This document shows, piece after piece, positions 42,146-50,434 of a DNA stretch of 64,000 bases. Numbering within the stretch: position 1 is the stretch's first letter; each line of letters starts with the position of its first letter. The DNA comes from Microbulbifer sp. TB1203 (GTDB lineage Bacteria > Pseudomonadota > Gammaproteobacteria > Pseudomonadales > Cellvibrionaceae). The stretch lies in assembly GCF_030997045.1 (NCBI RefSeq), contig NZ_CP116899.1:4054001-4118000 (forward strand). The letters run 5' to 3'. Position numbers and translations under genes: made by a program. The notes beneath the pieces were generated by a model. That model was not told the DNA's origin, searched no databases, and worked only from the letters and a program-made list of their open reading frames with translations.

Positions 42146-42188
42146 ATGTATGTATTGTATGTAAGTACGATACATACAATACATACAT
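42146..42188. repeat. Perfect 18-bp inverted repeat, AT-rich
   Basis: ATGTATGTATTGTATGTA (42146-42163) and its exact complement (42171-42188) enclose a 7-nt loop. A smaller ATGTTGTA/TACAACAT pair lies just before at 42098-42120. The region is intergenic in the phage module, a plausible replication-origin or regulatory structure. Confidence 0.75.
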
Positions 42189-42207
42189 ATCAGAGGTGCA
42201 GGATAAA

Positions 42208-42223
42208 GTTTCACACGTGAAAC
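42208..42223. promoter_or_regulatory. GTTTCAC-AC-GTGAAAC palindrome 2
   Basis: Same palindrome family as 41795-41810, with AC in place of GC at the centre, placed between the AT-rich hairpin and the large hairpin. Confidence 0.55.
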
Positions 42224-42260
42224 CTTTTAATGGTCGGTGGAGTTGAAGAAATTGAAAGGC

Positions 42261-42327
42261 ATCAAGCCCCTTACCGGTGGTGGAGTCTTCGCTACGCTCG
42301 GACTCAACCACCGGTAAGGGGCTTGAT
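42261..42327. repeat. Large hairpin, candidate phage packaging signal
   Basis: Arms 42261-42281 and 42307-42327 are perfect 21-bp inverted repeats, extended inward by GAGTC/GACTC across one mismatch, with a 13-nt loop. The right arm encodes the last residues of Zot. In Ff phages the packaging signal is a long imperfect hairpin next to the assembly genes, so this is a good candidate. Confidence 0.7.
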
Positions 42328-43407
42328 GTTAATCAATGAATCATTCACGTCTTCAGATCTGCAAGAGATATATCCGTTAAAATCAGATCCAACAATTCTT
42401 ACCAGGCATTTATTAATTGCAGTTACTCGATACCCGAGACTAATCAAGGAAGCAGGTTTAATAGAAAACTGATCTAACCCTCTATGAACACTGAAACGAA
42501 AATCGGTGTTAGGAAATACACCGTTATTGAAGGAAATGTAGATATCTGCCTTATCTAACAAGCCATGATATTTTGGTACCTTCCTTTGGGGGGTAGACTC
42601 TGTCTGCAGTTTTTCGGGACTGCTAGAAATGCGTGGTGGGCTAGAAACTTGAGAGTTATGGACTTCTCTCCCAAACATTTTCCCAAATATGTAGGAGCCG
42701 GCAACAGGAACAATAATGATGGAAGCAATAAGAGCAATAACAGAAGTTTTAACTCCCCATCCTTTGAGAACATTGAATCTAGTGTCAGTCCTTGATTCGT
42801 CACCCGCTTCACCAGTCTGAGACTCGGTGTGTGATTTATAACACTGATAAATTTCCGGTTTATATGCTCCGTATATCTCTCTCAAACGCTTGGATAATGG
42901 CGGGTTTGGCCCAGTAATAGGTCCTTGAAAAATGTCGACTCGGTATCTATTAGACTTGCCGACTAAATCTAGTTTAGTAGTCCGATAGGTCTTATCTACA
43001 AGGACCCTGGCAAAGTTTGCTATTTGAGATAAATCTTGTGTTAAGAAATATATCTCGGAAGATTTTCCATTGCTGCCGACTTTATGACGGTGCATGGATA
43101 AGAATTCTTTATGTTGATCTAAAGCATTGTTGGCCTTAAGTCCGGAAGGCCATAAGCGCCATAGTTCATCGAGCAATATAATAGATCCGGGCTCGAAAAC
43201 ATCATCAAACCAATCCGGGTTATCAAGTACTTCTTGCATCTCAAATTGTTGTGCCAACTCCTGCGTGCCAGGCGGCAATTTGTCCGGAACAAGTGGTATA
43301 TTGGTAAAGACCTTCCGTCCGTCATGAAGGGCTGGGAGTATAACCTCGCTCACAGCAGAGTATGATTTCCCAGATCCTTGTAAACCAACAAATGCGGTAA
43401 TAGCCAT
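42304..43407 (-). CDS. zot: Zot-like inovirus morphogenesis ATPase (pI)
   Basis: 367 residues from the MAITAFVGLQGSGKS start; Walker A GLQGSGKS near residue 8, Walker B-like SIILLDELWRLWP. One TM helix (VIALIASIIIVPVAGSYIFG) separates the cytosolic ATPase from a periplasmic tail, the usual Zot/pI layout. It drives phage assembly and extrusion. The start overlaps the stop of the pVI-like gene, indicating coupled translation. Confidence 0.92.
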   Translation of the reverse strand: MAITAFVGLQGSGKSYSAVSEVILPALHDGRKVFTNIPLVPDKLPPGTQELAQQFEMQEVLDNPDWFDDVFEPGSIILLDELWRLWPSGLKANNALDQHKEFLSMHRHKVGSNGKSSEIYFLTQDLSQIANFARVLVDKTYRTTKLDLVGKSNRYRVDIFQGPITGPNPPLSKRLREIYGAYKPEIYQCYKSHTESQTGEAGDESRTDTRFNVLKGWGVKTSVIALIASIIIVPVAGSYIFGKMFGREVHNSQVSSPPRISSSPEKLQTESTPQRKVPKYHGLLDKADIYISFNNGVFPNTDFRFSVHRGLDQFSIKPASLISLGYRVTAINKCLVRIVGSDFNGYISCRSEDVNDSLINIKPLTGG

Positions 43408-43408
43408 A

Positions 43409-43672
43409 TCAACCAACCACCGGCAAACGACGAATGATGAAGCGACCCGCTATCGCAAGAGAAATAACAGTCGCACCGTATTTGAGCTCAGATACTTGAG
43501 CAAAAAACCAGACAGACTCTGGAACCTGAGAGACCAGAGAGCCTAAATTGTTGGCAAAATCCGGCACAGGAATAAGTTCCAAAAGATATGCAAAAGCATT
43601 AAGGATTTTCTCCCAGCACCACTGAAAGAACGCCCCCAATTCATCTTTAATCCATTCAAAAATTCCGCTCAT
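43409..43672 (-). CDS. Minor coat protein pVI-like (DUF2523)
   Basis: 87 residues from MSGIFEWIKDELGAFFQWCW; the hydrophobic helices and the final GATVISLAIAGRFIIRRLP match DUF2523, whose members sit between the pIII-like and Zot genes in filamentous phages. The start lies 2 nt after the pIII-like stop. Confidence 0.8.
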   Translation of the reverse strand: MSGIFEWIKDELGAFFQWCWEKILNAFAYLLELIPVPDFANNLGSLVSQVPESVWFFAQVSELKYGATVISLAIAGRFIIRRLPVVG

Positions 43673-43674
43673 AA

Positions 43675-44937
43675 TCATGCACTCGCAAAATGTCTTATTC
43701 CTACAATAGTCCAAAAAATCATAAACAGAGTGCTAAGCAGGCCTGCAACCTGTTCGTATAAACTACAGTGAAAGTCCATCGTAAAATGGGTGTCGAAGAT
43801 TTCAAAGGTAGGCGCCGGGCAAGAAGGATTATCGGGAATTCCTGAAAATGCCTCACCTAAGGAACTGAACATTTGAACAAGGGGAATCTGTTCCAGGCGG
43901 CCATAATAGCCAGCCACTGCGCTCTCTAGATCACCATGCTCTGTGGCAGTATGTTCGGGAAGACTCCCGGATGAAATACAATCAAGATAGGTAGAGGATT
44001 CTGGATCACACTCACCAGTACCATTTGAGTTTGAGAGTTTTTCAGATATCTCGGATAATCCACCTGTCAGCGTAGAATTAACCTGGTCGACACTGTTTCG
44101 AACACCAGATATCTCTGATTGAATACCAGAAAGATCCTGAGAAACCCGATTAGAAAATTCTTCGGATTTAATGCCATTCTCGCGAATCGCTCTCTCAACA
44201 TTTGAAAAATCATCTTGCAATTTATTGTCAATGGCTGTTGCAAGGGACTCTGGATCTAAATCGGCTACTGGTGTAACCGGATCGGAATTCGGGTCATTGG
44301 CTTCATTACCGTCGGCGTTGCCGTCGTTATCTGGATGGTCAGGGGAGGTGTCAGCAATGGACGTACAGGAATATTCATAGTCGGAAGGGCTGAAGTAAGT
44401 AAACGCCTCTGTTTCCGCACTGCCGCAAGAGTAATTTTCACGAGCAAAATCAAGACAGGTTTGATAGTCAAAACAGTCCAGGGGGCAAATTGAAACAGCA
44501 AGGATTATATCGCCATTGGGGCAGCTCTTCAGCGGTGGCCGATCACAGTCTACATATCCTAGATCAGCGCCAGCATTTACAGGCAAGCCATCTTCACAGG
44601 TTTCAATAGGAGCGTCACACTGAAATGTATCTGGATTCCAGGTATCACATTCCTCTGTGGAAAAATAAAGTTGTCCGGGAGTGGACCAAGAAACGTCGGT
44701 AGAGCAAGTTGAGTCATGGCCTGCATCAGGTATGCCAGTTGCCCCCGTTATCTGTCGTGCATAATGATCAGGATAGATCATTGAGCCTAAGGCCAAGCAA
44801 GCGGCGTCAGCAGAAGCGTAGAGATCAGTATTGAAGTCTCCATACTTCGCCCAATAGGACTGTGAAATTGCGGGCAGGCTAATCAGACTTAAGAAGAATA
44901 CCCCAGATAACCACCGCAGAAACGAAACCCATAACAT
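43675..44937 (-). CDS. pIII-like adsorption protein
   Basis: 420 residues with signal peptide (FFLSLISLPAISQ). The N-terminal domain is Cys-rich (CDTWNPDTFQCDAPIETCED, CPNGDIILAVSICPLDC). An acidic low-complexity linker (DNDGNADGNEANDPNSD) and a helical region follow, then a C-terminal TM (LLSTLFMIFWTIVGIRHF). This is the architecture of inovirus host-attachment proteins. Confidence 0.8.
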   Translation of the reverse strand: MLWVSFLRWLSGVFFLSLISLPAISQSYWAKYGDFNTDLYASADAACLALGSMIYPDHYARQITGATGIPDAGHDSTCSTDVSWSTPGQLYFSTEECDTWNPDTFQCDAPIETCEDGLPVNAGADLGYVDCDRPPLKSCPNGDIILAVSICPLDCFDYQTCLDFARENYSCGSAETEAFTYFSPSDYEYSCTSIADTSPDHPDNDGNADGNEANDPNSDPVTPVADLDPESLATAIDNKLQDDFSNVERAIRENGIKSEEFSNRVSQDLSGIQSEISGVRNSVDQVNSTLTGGLSEISEKLSNSNGTGECDPESSTYLDCISSGSLPEHTATEHGDLESAVAGYYGRLEQIPLVQMFSSLGEAFSGIPDNPSCPAPTFEIFDTHFTMDFHCSLYEQVAGLLSTLFMIFWTIVGIRHFASA

Positions 44938-44975
44938 AAAAAGTCCAGTACCATAAGTGCAACATAATTAAAACC

Positions 44976-45003
44976 AAAAAAATGGGCGGGATAACCCGCC
45001 CGA
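44976..45003 (-). terminator. Terminator after the major coat gene
   Basis: GGGCGGG-ATAA-CCCGCCC followed on the minus strand by a T-run (complement of CCAAAAAAA). It lies directly past the pVIII-like stop and probably reduces read-through into the pIII-like gene, as in other inoviruses. Confidence 0.85.
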
Positions 45004-45008
45004 TGTTT

Positions 45009-45161
45009 TCAAGAACCTTTGCGGATAGCGGAAAGGAGAATTCCCGCACCCTTACGAGCCAGCAAAAGGCCTACCATTGCAATCGCAATAGTGCCGATGG
45101 CGGCAATTATAAGTGACCAGTCAACAGCGCCGGTAATCGCGTCAATAGTTACTTGATCCAT
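45009..45161 (-). CDS. Major coat protein pVIII-like
   Basis: 50 residues: an acidic start (MDQVTIDAITGAVDW), a TM helix (LIIAAIGTIAIAMVGLLLA) and a basic C terminus (RKGAGILLSAIRKGS). This is the size and charge pattern of mature inovirus major coat proteins. AGGAG-like GGAGTTTATT precedes the ATG. No signal peptide is visible, as in Pf1-type coat proteins that insert without one. Confidence 0.82.
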   Translation of the reverse strand: MDQVTIDAITGAVDWSLIIAAIGTIAIAMVGLLLARKGAGILLSAIRKGS

Positions 45162-45175
45162 AATAAACTCCAAAA

Positions 45176-45400
45176 CTAAAGTGTTTTAACTGCAAGGTAT
45201 AATTGGCGAGCGGCGAAAGTAACTACCATACAAACCGAGAGACTACCGAAGCCCGCCGCGAACATCGCACCTAGCATTGCTGGTTCTAGCTGCGATGGAT
45301 CGAAAGGGATGGAATAAGATGCAAACTCCCATCCCGTCGAACACTGTGGAGAGCCATTTGAATTGGATATCTCGCCGGCACATACAGCCAAATAGCTCAT
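45176..45400 (-). CDS. Small phage membrane protein
   Basis: 74 residues with one strong TM helix (LGAMFAAGFGSLSVCMVVTF) after a Ser/Pro-rich N-terminal part with Cys. Its place between the ssDNA-binding and major coat genes fits a minor coat protein (pVII/pIX-like), but there is no clear homology. Confidence 0.65.
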   Translation of the reverse strand: MSYLAVCAGEISNSNGSPQCSTGWEFASYSIPFDPSQLEPAMLGAMFAAGFGSLSVCMVVTFAARQLYLAVKTL

Positions 45401-45413
45401 GGGTTTTACCTAC

Positions 45414-45710
45414 CTAAGCGGCCTTAGATGCCGATGAGGCTGAAGTCTTCTGCCCCTTATCCAGGGGCATGAGAGTCAGCTCAAACGGATTGAGTTCGAG
45501 ATTCTTGAACCGGCCCACGCGAAAGTTGCGAATATCCAACTCATAATCACCGACAGGAAATGCATCTGCCACACTACGTAGAGGTACCTCGATCTCTTGA
45601 GGAAAGGCGCCTCCAAAATGGGCATAGGCATTCTGGTAATAGCGGACACCGGTCTTTGTGGTGCGGCTTTGTGGCTGGTTGTGACCTTCAATAATACTGA
45701 CTTTCAACAT
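45414..45710 (-). CDS. G5P-like ssDNA-binding protein
   Basis: 98 residues: LKVSIIEGHNQPQSRTTKTG, RYYQNAYAHFGG and PVGDYELDIRNFRVGRFKNL fit the OB-fold ssDNA-binding proteins of filamentous phages (gene V type), with an Ala/Ser tail. It binds phage single-stranded DNA and switches replication to packaging. Confidence 0.82.
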   Translation of the reverse strand: MLKVSIIEGHNQPQSRTTKTGVRYYQNAYAHFGGAFPQEIEVPLRSVADAFPVGDYELDIRNFRVGRFKNLELNPFELTLMPLDKGQKTSASSASKAA

Positions 45711-45738
45711 GATGTTTTCCTCGATAAAGTTTTAGTTT

Positions 45739-46122
45739 CTACAGCTTTCCCTTCATACGCAGTAAAGCGTCATCCAAAAATCTTTGTATTTGTCGCTTTC
45801 CTTCGTTATTCAGAGAGTCAACTCCATAGTCATACGCTTTGATAATAGCTACTTCCATTTCGCGACTTTCAATCTCAACAGAAACGATCGATCCAGGCAC
45901 GACGTATGTCGGCGTGTACTCGTTTCCACTATAAAAGGGATTAACAGACTTGACCTTTTCGTTATCTACTAAATTATCCATGGATGAAGTATTCCTATAA
46001 TTTGAAGGAAAAAGAAAAAATCCCAATAGAGAGTAGGAAGGCCTGCCAAACGAACCAATATAGAACCCGGCTAGAAACAGAAGTGCTTCAACAACGTAAA
46101 ACCAAAATTCAGACAGTTCCAT
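45739..46122 (-). CDS. Phage membrane protein of unknown function
   Basis: 127 residues from MELSEFWFYVVEALLFLAGF. An N-terminal hydrophobic segment is followed by a soluble part (VPGSIVSVEIESREMEVAII). A longer TTG start at 46134 is possible. It lies between the replication gene and the ssDNA-binding gene. No family recognised. Confidence 0.6.
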   Translation of the reverse strand: MELSEFWFYVVEALLFLAGFYIGSFGRPSYSLLGFFLFPSNYRNTSSMDNLVDNEKVKSVNPFYSGNEYTPTYVVPGSIVSVEIESREMEVAIIKAYDYGVDSLNNEGKRQIQRFLDDALLRMKGKL

Positions 46123-46145
46123 AACAAAATCCAATCTGCGTATAG

Positions 46146-47858
46146 TTATTTATCACTGGTCCAAGGGCCGGCTACGCCGGCCTGAGCACGAATTGCTTTG
46201 GCGATCATGTCGAACTGGTGACCAGCTCCAGCGGTTGACAACAGATGATCTGGAATTAGAACCGGCGCCGGGATTGGATCAGGGGGTTGTTCAATGCCTG
46301 TGTTAGTAGAGGAAAATTCTGCGTCGCCGCCTCTGGAAATAATTTCATACAGAAATTCTGCTGCATCATCTATGGTCATAATTTTCCATTCGCGTGTACG
46401 GGATATGGCTTTTGATCCGTTGTCCGCCACGACACCGACGACACGACCTGGCGCACGGTCTCCATATACAGTAGTTCGGCTTTCATTTCTCAAAATCTTT
46501 ATCTTCTCCCGAAATTTTCCATCATCATATGCAAGAACAATTGCTAGAAAATTTTCATAATCTCCGGCCGACGCACAATGCCGTGCCGATTCCATAAGGT
46601 CATCGGAACATTCTTTAAGGCGACGGAATTCTCGCCAAACGGAAGAATTTCGAACTCCGATCATCTGAAACTGACGAAACCGCCAAGTAGACGCCCAGGC
46701 GCGTACACGTTCGACACTATGCGACTCTGATTCTGGCAGCGATGTGCCATCAACATTCTTTCCCACGTACTTGGCTAAATACCCTACCGCTGAACGCGGA
46801 CGGCCTGTGTCGGGATCGGGAGTGGTATGAACAGGTTTGATTTTTACACGATGCTTCTTAGCCCCAGGCTCACGAGTCTGCGAGCCGTCGTCATCCTGAA
46901 GGTAGTAGTGTCGGTAAATTGCTCTGACAGTAGATCGGTGCTCTGGACGGCACCACAACAGCAAATGCCAATGCGGAGTGCCGGAGCCATGCGGTTCACA
47001 AACGCGCATGCCAAAAACCTGAATGCCCCGGCGATGCAGGGCGGCACCAACTCTGGCAAAACGGCGACGCAGCCAAGCCTGCGCGTCACGCGGGGTAGTC
47101 GACGGATCGAAACGACCGTTGATCCTTTTTATTCCGCTGCGCGTGGTCGTCCAGCGATGAAAAGCTGATGGCGCCGTTACTGTATAAAAATCGACGACCA
47201 TACCCTGTGCGATGGCCCAACGCTCCAGGCCCGACACCCGCGTCATCATCTCAATTCGTCTGATACGGGGGTTGGCCACAGTGCGCTCAGCAATTTCGGC
47301 CAGCGGTACCACATCGCCGCTTTCTGATATCGCCACCAGGCGCTCCATCAGCCGCTGTTGGCGCTCGCGGTGGAATTTCTGGAGACGGAGGCCGCCGGCA
47401 CTGATGTACTCGTCGCGGTCCGACCTCACAACACCGCAGGCTGACCAGACCGACTCCAGGCGATGAGCCTGAGCAACGCGGAGGCGGCGGCGCCACCAGC
47501 GTTCACAGCCAAGGCGTGCCACTACAGGGGCCAGATCATCAGTATCGGCATCCGTGTCACCGCAGGTAGGAGGCTCTATCCCGTGCTGATGGGCTACGGC
47601 CGCACAGGCTGAGAGAGCGGCTGCGCTATCGGAAACCTGCTGCGCGAGACTGCGGCATTGAGCGGCGCGGGATACGGCGTAGGCCCGAAGCGTGGCATCA
47701 TCGGCACACAGGTGCAGATCGCCAATCCGCATCATGGCGGGGTCGATGGGGCGAGGGGGCAGCAACGATTGAACGACGGTGGATGAAGTCACCGTCTCGG
47801 CGGAGGAAAAAGTTTCACGCGTGAAACTTTTTGACACGGTAGTCTGATGCGCTAGCAT
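46146..47858 (-). CDS. HUH rolling-circle replication endonuclease (phage GPA-like)
   Basis: About 570 residues. The HUH motif lies in HGSGTPHWHLLLW and the catalytic Tyr in AVGYLAKYVGKN, the signature of phage replication endonucleases (GPA family). The ATG was chosen because AAGGA lies 8 nt upstream; a TTG further up (47912) is possible. It nicks the origin and starts rolling-circle replication. The N-terminal codons include one 16-bp palindrome, giving the peptide SFTRETFS. Confidence 0.88.
   Translation of the reverse strand: MLAHQTTVSKSFTRETFSSAETVTSSTVVQSLLPPRPIDPAMMRIGDLHLCADDATLRAYAVSRAAQCRSLAQQVSDSAAALSACAAVAHQHGIEPPTCGDTDADTDDLAPVVARLGCERWWRRRLRVAQAHRLESVWSACGVVRSDRDEYISAGGLRLQKFHRERQQRLMERLVAISESGDVVPLAEIAERTVANPRIRRIEMMTRVSGLERWAIAQGMVVDFYTVTAPSAFHRWTTTRSGIKRINGRFDPSTTPRDAQAWLRRRFARVGAALHRRGIQVFGMRVCEPHGSGTPHWHLLLWCRPEHRSTVRAIYRHYYLQDDDGSQTREPGAKKHRVKIKPVHTTPDPDTGRPRSAVGYLAKYVGKNVDGTSLPESESHSVERVRAWASTWRFRQFQMIGVRNSSVWREFRRLKECSDDLMESARHCASAGDYENFLAIVLAYDDGKFREKIKILRNESRTTVYGDRAPGRVVGVVADNGSKAISRTREWKIMTIDDAAEFLYEIISRGGDAEFSSTNTGIEQPPDPIPAPVLIPDHLLSTAGAGHQFDMIAKAIRAQAGVAGPWTSDK
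47812..47827. promoter_or_regulatory. GTTTCAC-GC-GTGAAAC palindrome 3
   Basis: Identical to palindrome 1 and located in the first codons of the replication gene, where a bound protein could control rep expression. Confidence 0.55.
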
Positions 47859-47947
47859 ACGCAGGTTCCTTAACCGGGGACAAACTGGGAGGGTGTTGGC
47901 GCACCCTTTCAACCGGGCCTTATCAGTTGGCGCTGATAAGGCCCTTC

Positions 47948-48157
47948 CTATAGCTCGTAGGCTTGTTCCAGGGCCTCTTTCGTCAGTAGCGCAGTGTTGA
48001 CAAGCCTGTGCTTACCGATTTTCGTGCTAGGCAAGTGCCCCTTCTCAATCATCCCGCGAACAATCCCTTCCGGGAGTCCAGTTACCTGGGAAAACCGTTC
48101 TCTGGTCATGTAGGGGCCGGTGGGCAGCATCAGGCCAACCTTTTCCGTATCGCTCAT
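47948..48157 (-). CDS. Small HTH/excisionase-like regulator
   Basis: 69 residues. YMTRERFSQVTGLPEGIVRG followed by GHLPSTKIGKHRLVN is a winged-HTH pattern like MerR/AlpA/excisionase proteins of phages. GGAGA lies 9 nt upstream of the ATG. It is divergent from the repressor gene, so the two may form the phage switch. Confidence 0.75.
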   Translation of the reverse strand: MSDTEKVGLMLPTGPYMTRERFSQVTGLPEGIVRGMIEKGHLPSTKIGKHRLVNTALLTKEALEQAYEL

Positions 48158-48172
48158 TTCCTGTTTCTCCAC

Positions 48173-48259
48173 TATGAGCCACTATGTGCTATCCTACGGC
48201 TTTAGGTGTTGTATATACTGTAAAAGCAGTAGAGGCGACTGTAAATAGGAGAGTTTGGC
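48173..48259. promoter_or_regulatory. Divergent control region of the phage switch
   Basis: Contains CACTATGAGCCACTATG near-direct repeats and the inverted pair TACTG...CAGTA (48216-48231), between the excisionase-like and repressor genes. It probably holds the operators for one or both. Confidence 0.55.
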
Positions 48260-48979
48260 ATGTCAAGACTTTTTGAGAAGATCCGCCTGATTAGAGAGGC
48301 TGAGTGTCTGAGTCGGGCTGAATTTGCGAGTCTGACAGGGGTGCCGGCGCGAACAATCGAAGCCATAGAAAATAAAGGCAACGTACCGAGGGGAGACGTA
48401 CTCGAAAAAATTGCGCTTAAATGGCCGCAATATTCTTTCTGGCTAATGACCAGTAAAACACATGCGCCCCGTCATATAAGTCCAAACTGGAGAGCTGAAT
48501 CTGAGGGAACATTCAGAGTTTTTGAGGTGCTTGAAGACAACGAAATAAATTATGGGAACGTAATGACTCGGCCTGAATGGTTCGATCAGTTGATTTTTTT
48601 GCAGAGTAGCGAAGAAAAGAATGACTTGTATGCGCTTTTAGTAACCAAGCAACCCCAACGAAGCTATACCAAACAGTCAATACTAATAAGTACCAGAATG
48701 AATTTCTTCTCTGATAAGAGAGGAAAGTTAGCTTTAAGAGAGCTCGCTGATTTCTTAATCCGGCAAGGGCGATCAGATTTAATAAAGACAAGCGGCTGGG
48801 TTCTGGTAACTGAAAGCAGTATGGCTGCGCTATATACAAACTGGGAAATTGAAGATAGAAGCTTGGTTGTTCCTGATTTGGCGAAGGCTGACTGGTTAAT
48901 GAAGGTCCATATGAATCTAGCTGCATGGAAGGTCGGAGAAACAAGTTATGAGCCAAAATTCACCAGGGAGGATGTATAG
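48260..48979 (+). CDS. Phage XRE repressor
   Basis: 239 residues. The N-terminal HTH (LIREAECLSRAEFASLTGVP, RTIEAIENKGNVPRGD) is followed by a C-terminal domain without an obvious peptidase dyad. GGAG precedes the ATG. The integrase starts 5 nt after the stop, so lysogeny control and integration appear co-transcribed. Confidence 0.82.
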   Translation: MSRLFEKIRLIREAECLSRAEFASLTGVPARTIEAIENKGNVPRGDVLEKIALKWPQYSFWLMTSKTHAPRHISPNWRAESEGTFRVFEVLEDNEINYGNVMTRPEWFDQLIFLQSSEEKNDLYALLVTKQPQRSYTKQSILISTRMNFFSDKRGKLALRELADFLIRQGRSDLIKTSGWVLVTESSMAALYTNWEIEDRSLVVPDLAKADWLMKVHMNLAAWKVGETSYEPKFTREDV

Positions 48980-48984
48980 GTTTT

Positions 48985-49977
48985 ATGGCTGTCAGGAAAG
49001 ATGGGGAAAAGTGGAAGGTTGATCTTTGGCCGTGGGGACGCAAGGGTCGGAGAGTCAGAAAATGGTTCGATACCAAAGCTGAGGCACAGCGGTTTGAGAA
49101 ATATGTTCTGGCGAAAGCAGCTGCCGGTAAGGATTGGAATCCTTCGGAGGCGGATAAGCGTAAATTAAGCGAGCTTGTCGAAAAGTGGTTTGATCTGCAT
49201 GGACATACATTAAAGGACGGATTCAGGAGGAAAAGCAAATTATTGCAGGTATCCGCGAGGCTTCAAGACCCGCTTGGCATTGAAGTCACCCCGAAGGACT
49301 TTTCTCATTATAGAGCGTTGAGAATGGATGTTGATGGGGTTTCAGCAAATACGGTGAATCACGAGCTGGCCTATCTGAAGGCAGTCTTCAACGAGCTGGA
49401 TCGAGCTGGAGAGTGGAAAGGGGATAACCCGTTTAAAAAGCTCAAACCGGTAAAATTTGATGAAACTGAGCTCTCTTGGCTAACTAAAGAAGAGATCGCT
49501 GTTTTGCTCCAGGAGCTAGAAGTTAGCCGAAATGATTCCGCGCTGATCGTCACAAGAATCTGCCTGGCGACCGGCGCGAGATGGGGCGAGGCTGAAAGGC
49601 TCACCGGCCAGCAGTTCCGGGATGGGAAAATCACTTTCAGCAAGACCAAGAGTGGAAAGGTTCGGTCGGTGCCCTACCGTGACCAGGTGATAGATGATTA
49701 TGTTTCGGGGAGGAGCGGCAAACTATTTTCGCCATGTACCGGAGCTTTCAGAAAGGCTATCGAGAGAGCCGGCATCGAGTTGCCGCCAGGGCAATTGACC
49801 CATGTGTGCCGGCATACCTTCGCGAGCCACTACCTGATGAATGGCGGAGATATTTTGACACTACAGAAAATTTTGGGGCATTCGAGTTTAACTATGACCA
49901 TGCGCTATGCGCATTTTGCGCCGGACCATCTTTCTGATGTGCCGCAAAGAAGCCCTCTCTTCGGAGTTGGCATATAG
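48985..49977 (+). CDS. int: Tyrosine-recombinase integrase
   Basis: 330 residues. An N-terminal AP2-like arm (MAVRKDGEKWKVDLWPWGRK) and SAM-like core-binding region precede the catalytic domain, with TGARWGEAERL (Arg), HVCRHTFASHYL (His-x-x-Arg), LGHSSLTMTMRYAHF (His and the Tyr nucleophile). It is the obvious enzyme for integration at the tRNA-Phe site. Confidence 0.93.
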   Translation: MAVRKDGEKWKVDLWPWGRKGRRVRKWFDTKAEAQRFEKYVLAKAAAGKDWNPSEADKRKLSELVEKWFDLHGHTLKDGFRRKSKLLQVSARLQDPLGIEVTPKDFSHYRALRMDVDGVSANTVNHELAYLKAVFNELDRAGEWKGDNPFKKLKPVKFDETELSWLTKEEIAVLLQELEVSRNDSALIVTRICLATGARWGEAERLTGQQFRDGKITFSKTKSGKVRSVPYRDQVIDDYVSGRSGKLFSPCTGAFRKAIERAGIELPPGQLTHVCRHTFASHYLMNGGDILTLQKILGHSSLTMTMRYAHFAPDHLSDVPQRSPLFGVGI

Positions 49978-49985
49978 CCATAGCT

Positions 49986-50432
49986 TTATCTAATAGATTC
50001 GGGGTCTTCCACTTCTTCCTCTTGTGCGTCTTCTTCCGCGTAATCAATCATAGAGGTCATGTTTCCACCTACCTCATATAACACGAATGCAAGTAGCGCC
50101 CAAGAAGCGGCGGATGTTAACAAGCAAAATATAGATGCGGCCGGATGCTCAATATACCCAATGGATATCTGGAAAAAGGCATTTAGAAGAGCGATGGCTA
50201 TTGACCAAAAAATAAGGCGGGATAAATTTCTTAGCCCTCTGTAGTACATTGGGTTGTTGCCCGAATCACTGGCAACATTCCTTGCCAATGCTTTATGTCT
50301 CTCGTGGTCGTATATTTCCTTTTTTATTGTCTGAATAATAAAGGTTTTCATTGTAAACAAAAATGTTCCAAGCGTAAGGCTAGATAGAAAAAGTGCAGTT
50401 CTAAAGGCTACGTGGTATTCAACGATTGACAT
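49986..50432 (-). CDS. Multi-TM protein of a two-gene cargo
   Basis: 148 residues with three or four hydrophobic helices (ALFLSSLTLGTFLFTMKTFI, LIFWSIAIALLNAFFQISIG, SIFCLLTSAASWALLAFVLY) and a very acidic tail (DYAEEDAQEEEVEDPESIR). The upstream 343-residue gene ends 2 nt before this start, so the two are one operon. Not recognised. A membrane effector paired with a soluble sensor is one possible reading. Confidence 0.7.
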   Translation of the reverse strand: MSIVEYHVAFRTALFLSSLTLGTFLFTMKTFIIQTIKKEIYDHERHKALARNVASDSGNNPMYYRGLRNLSRLIFWSIAIALLNAFFQISIGYIEHPAASIFCLLTSAASWALLAFVLYEVGGNMTSMIDYAEEDAQEEEVEDPESIR

Positions 50433-50434
50433 CG

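Noticed and set aside
48985..49977. Integron integrase candidate
   Set aside because: This tyrosine recombinase lies in the phage island beside its repressor and tRNA att site, far from the array, and I see no IntI-specific insert.
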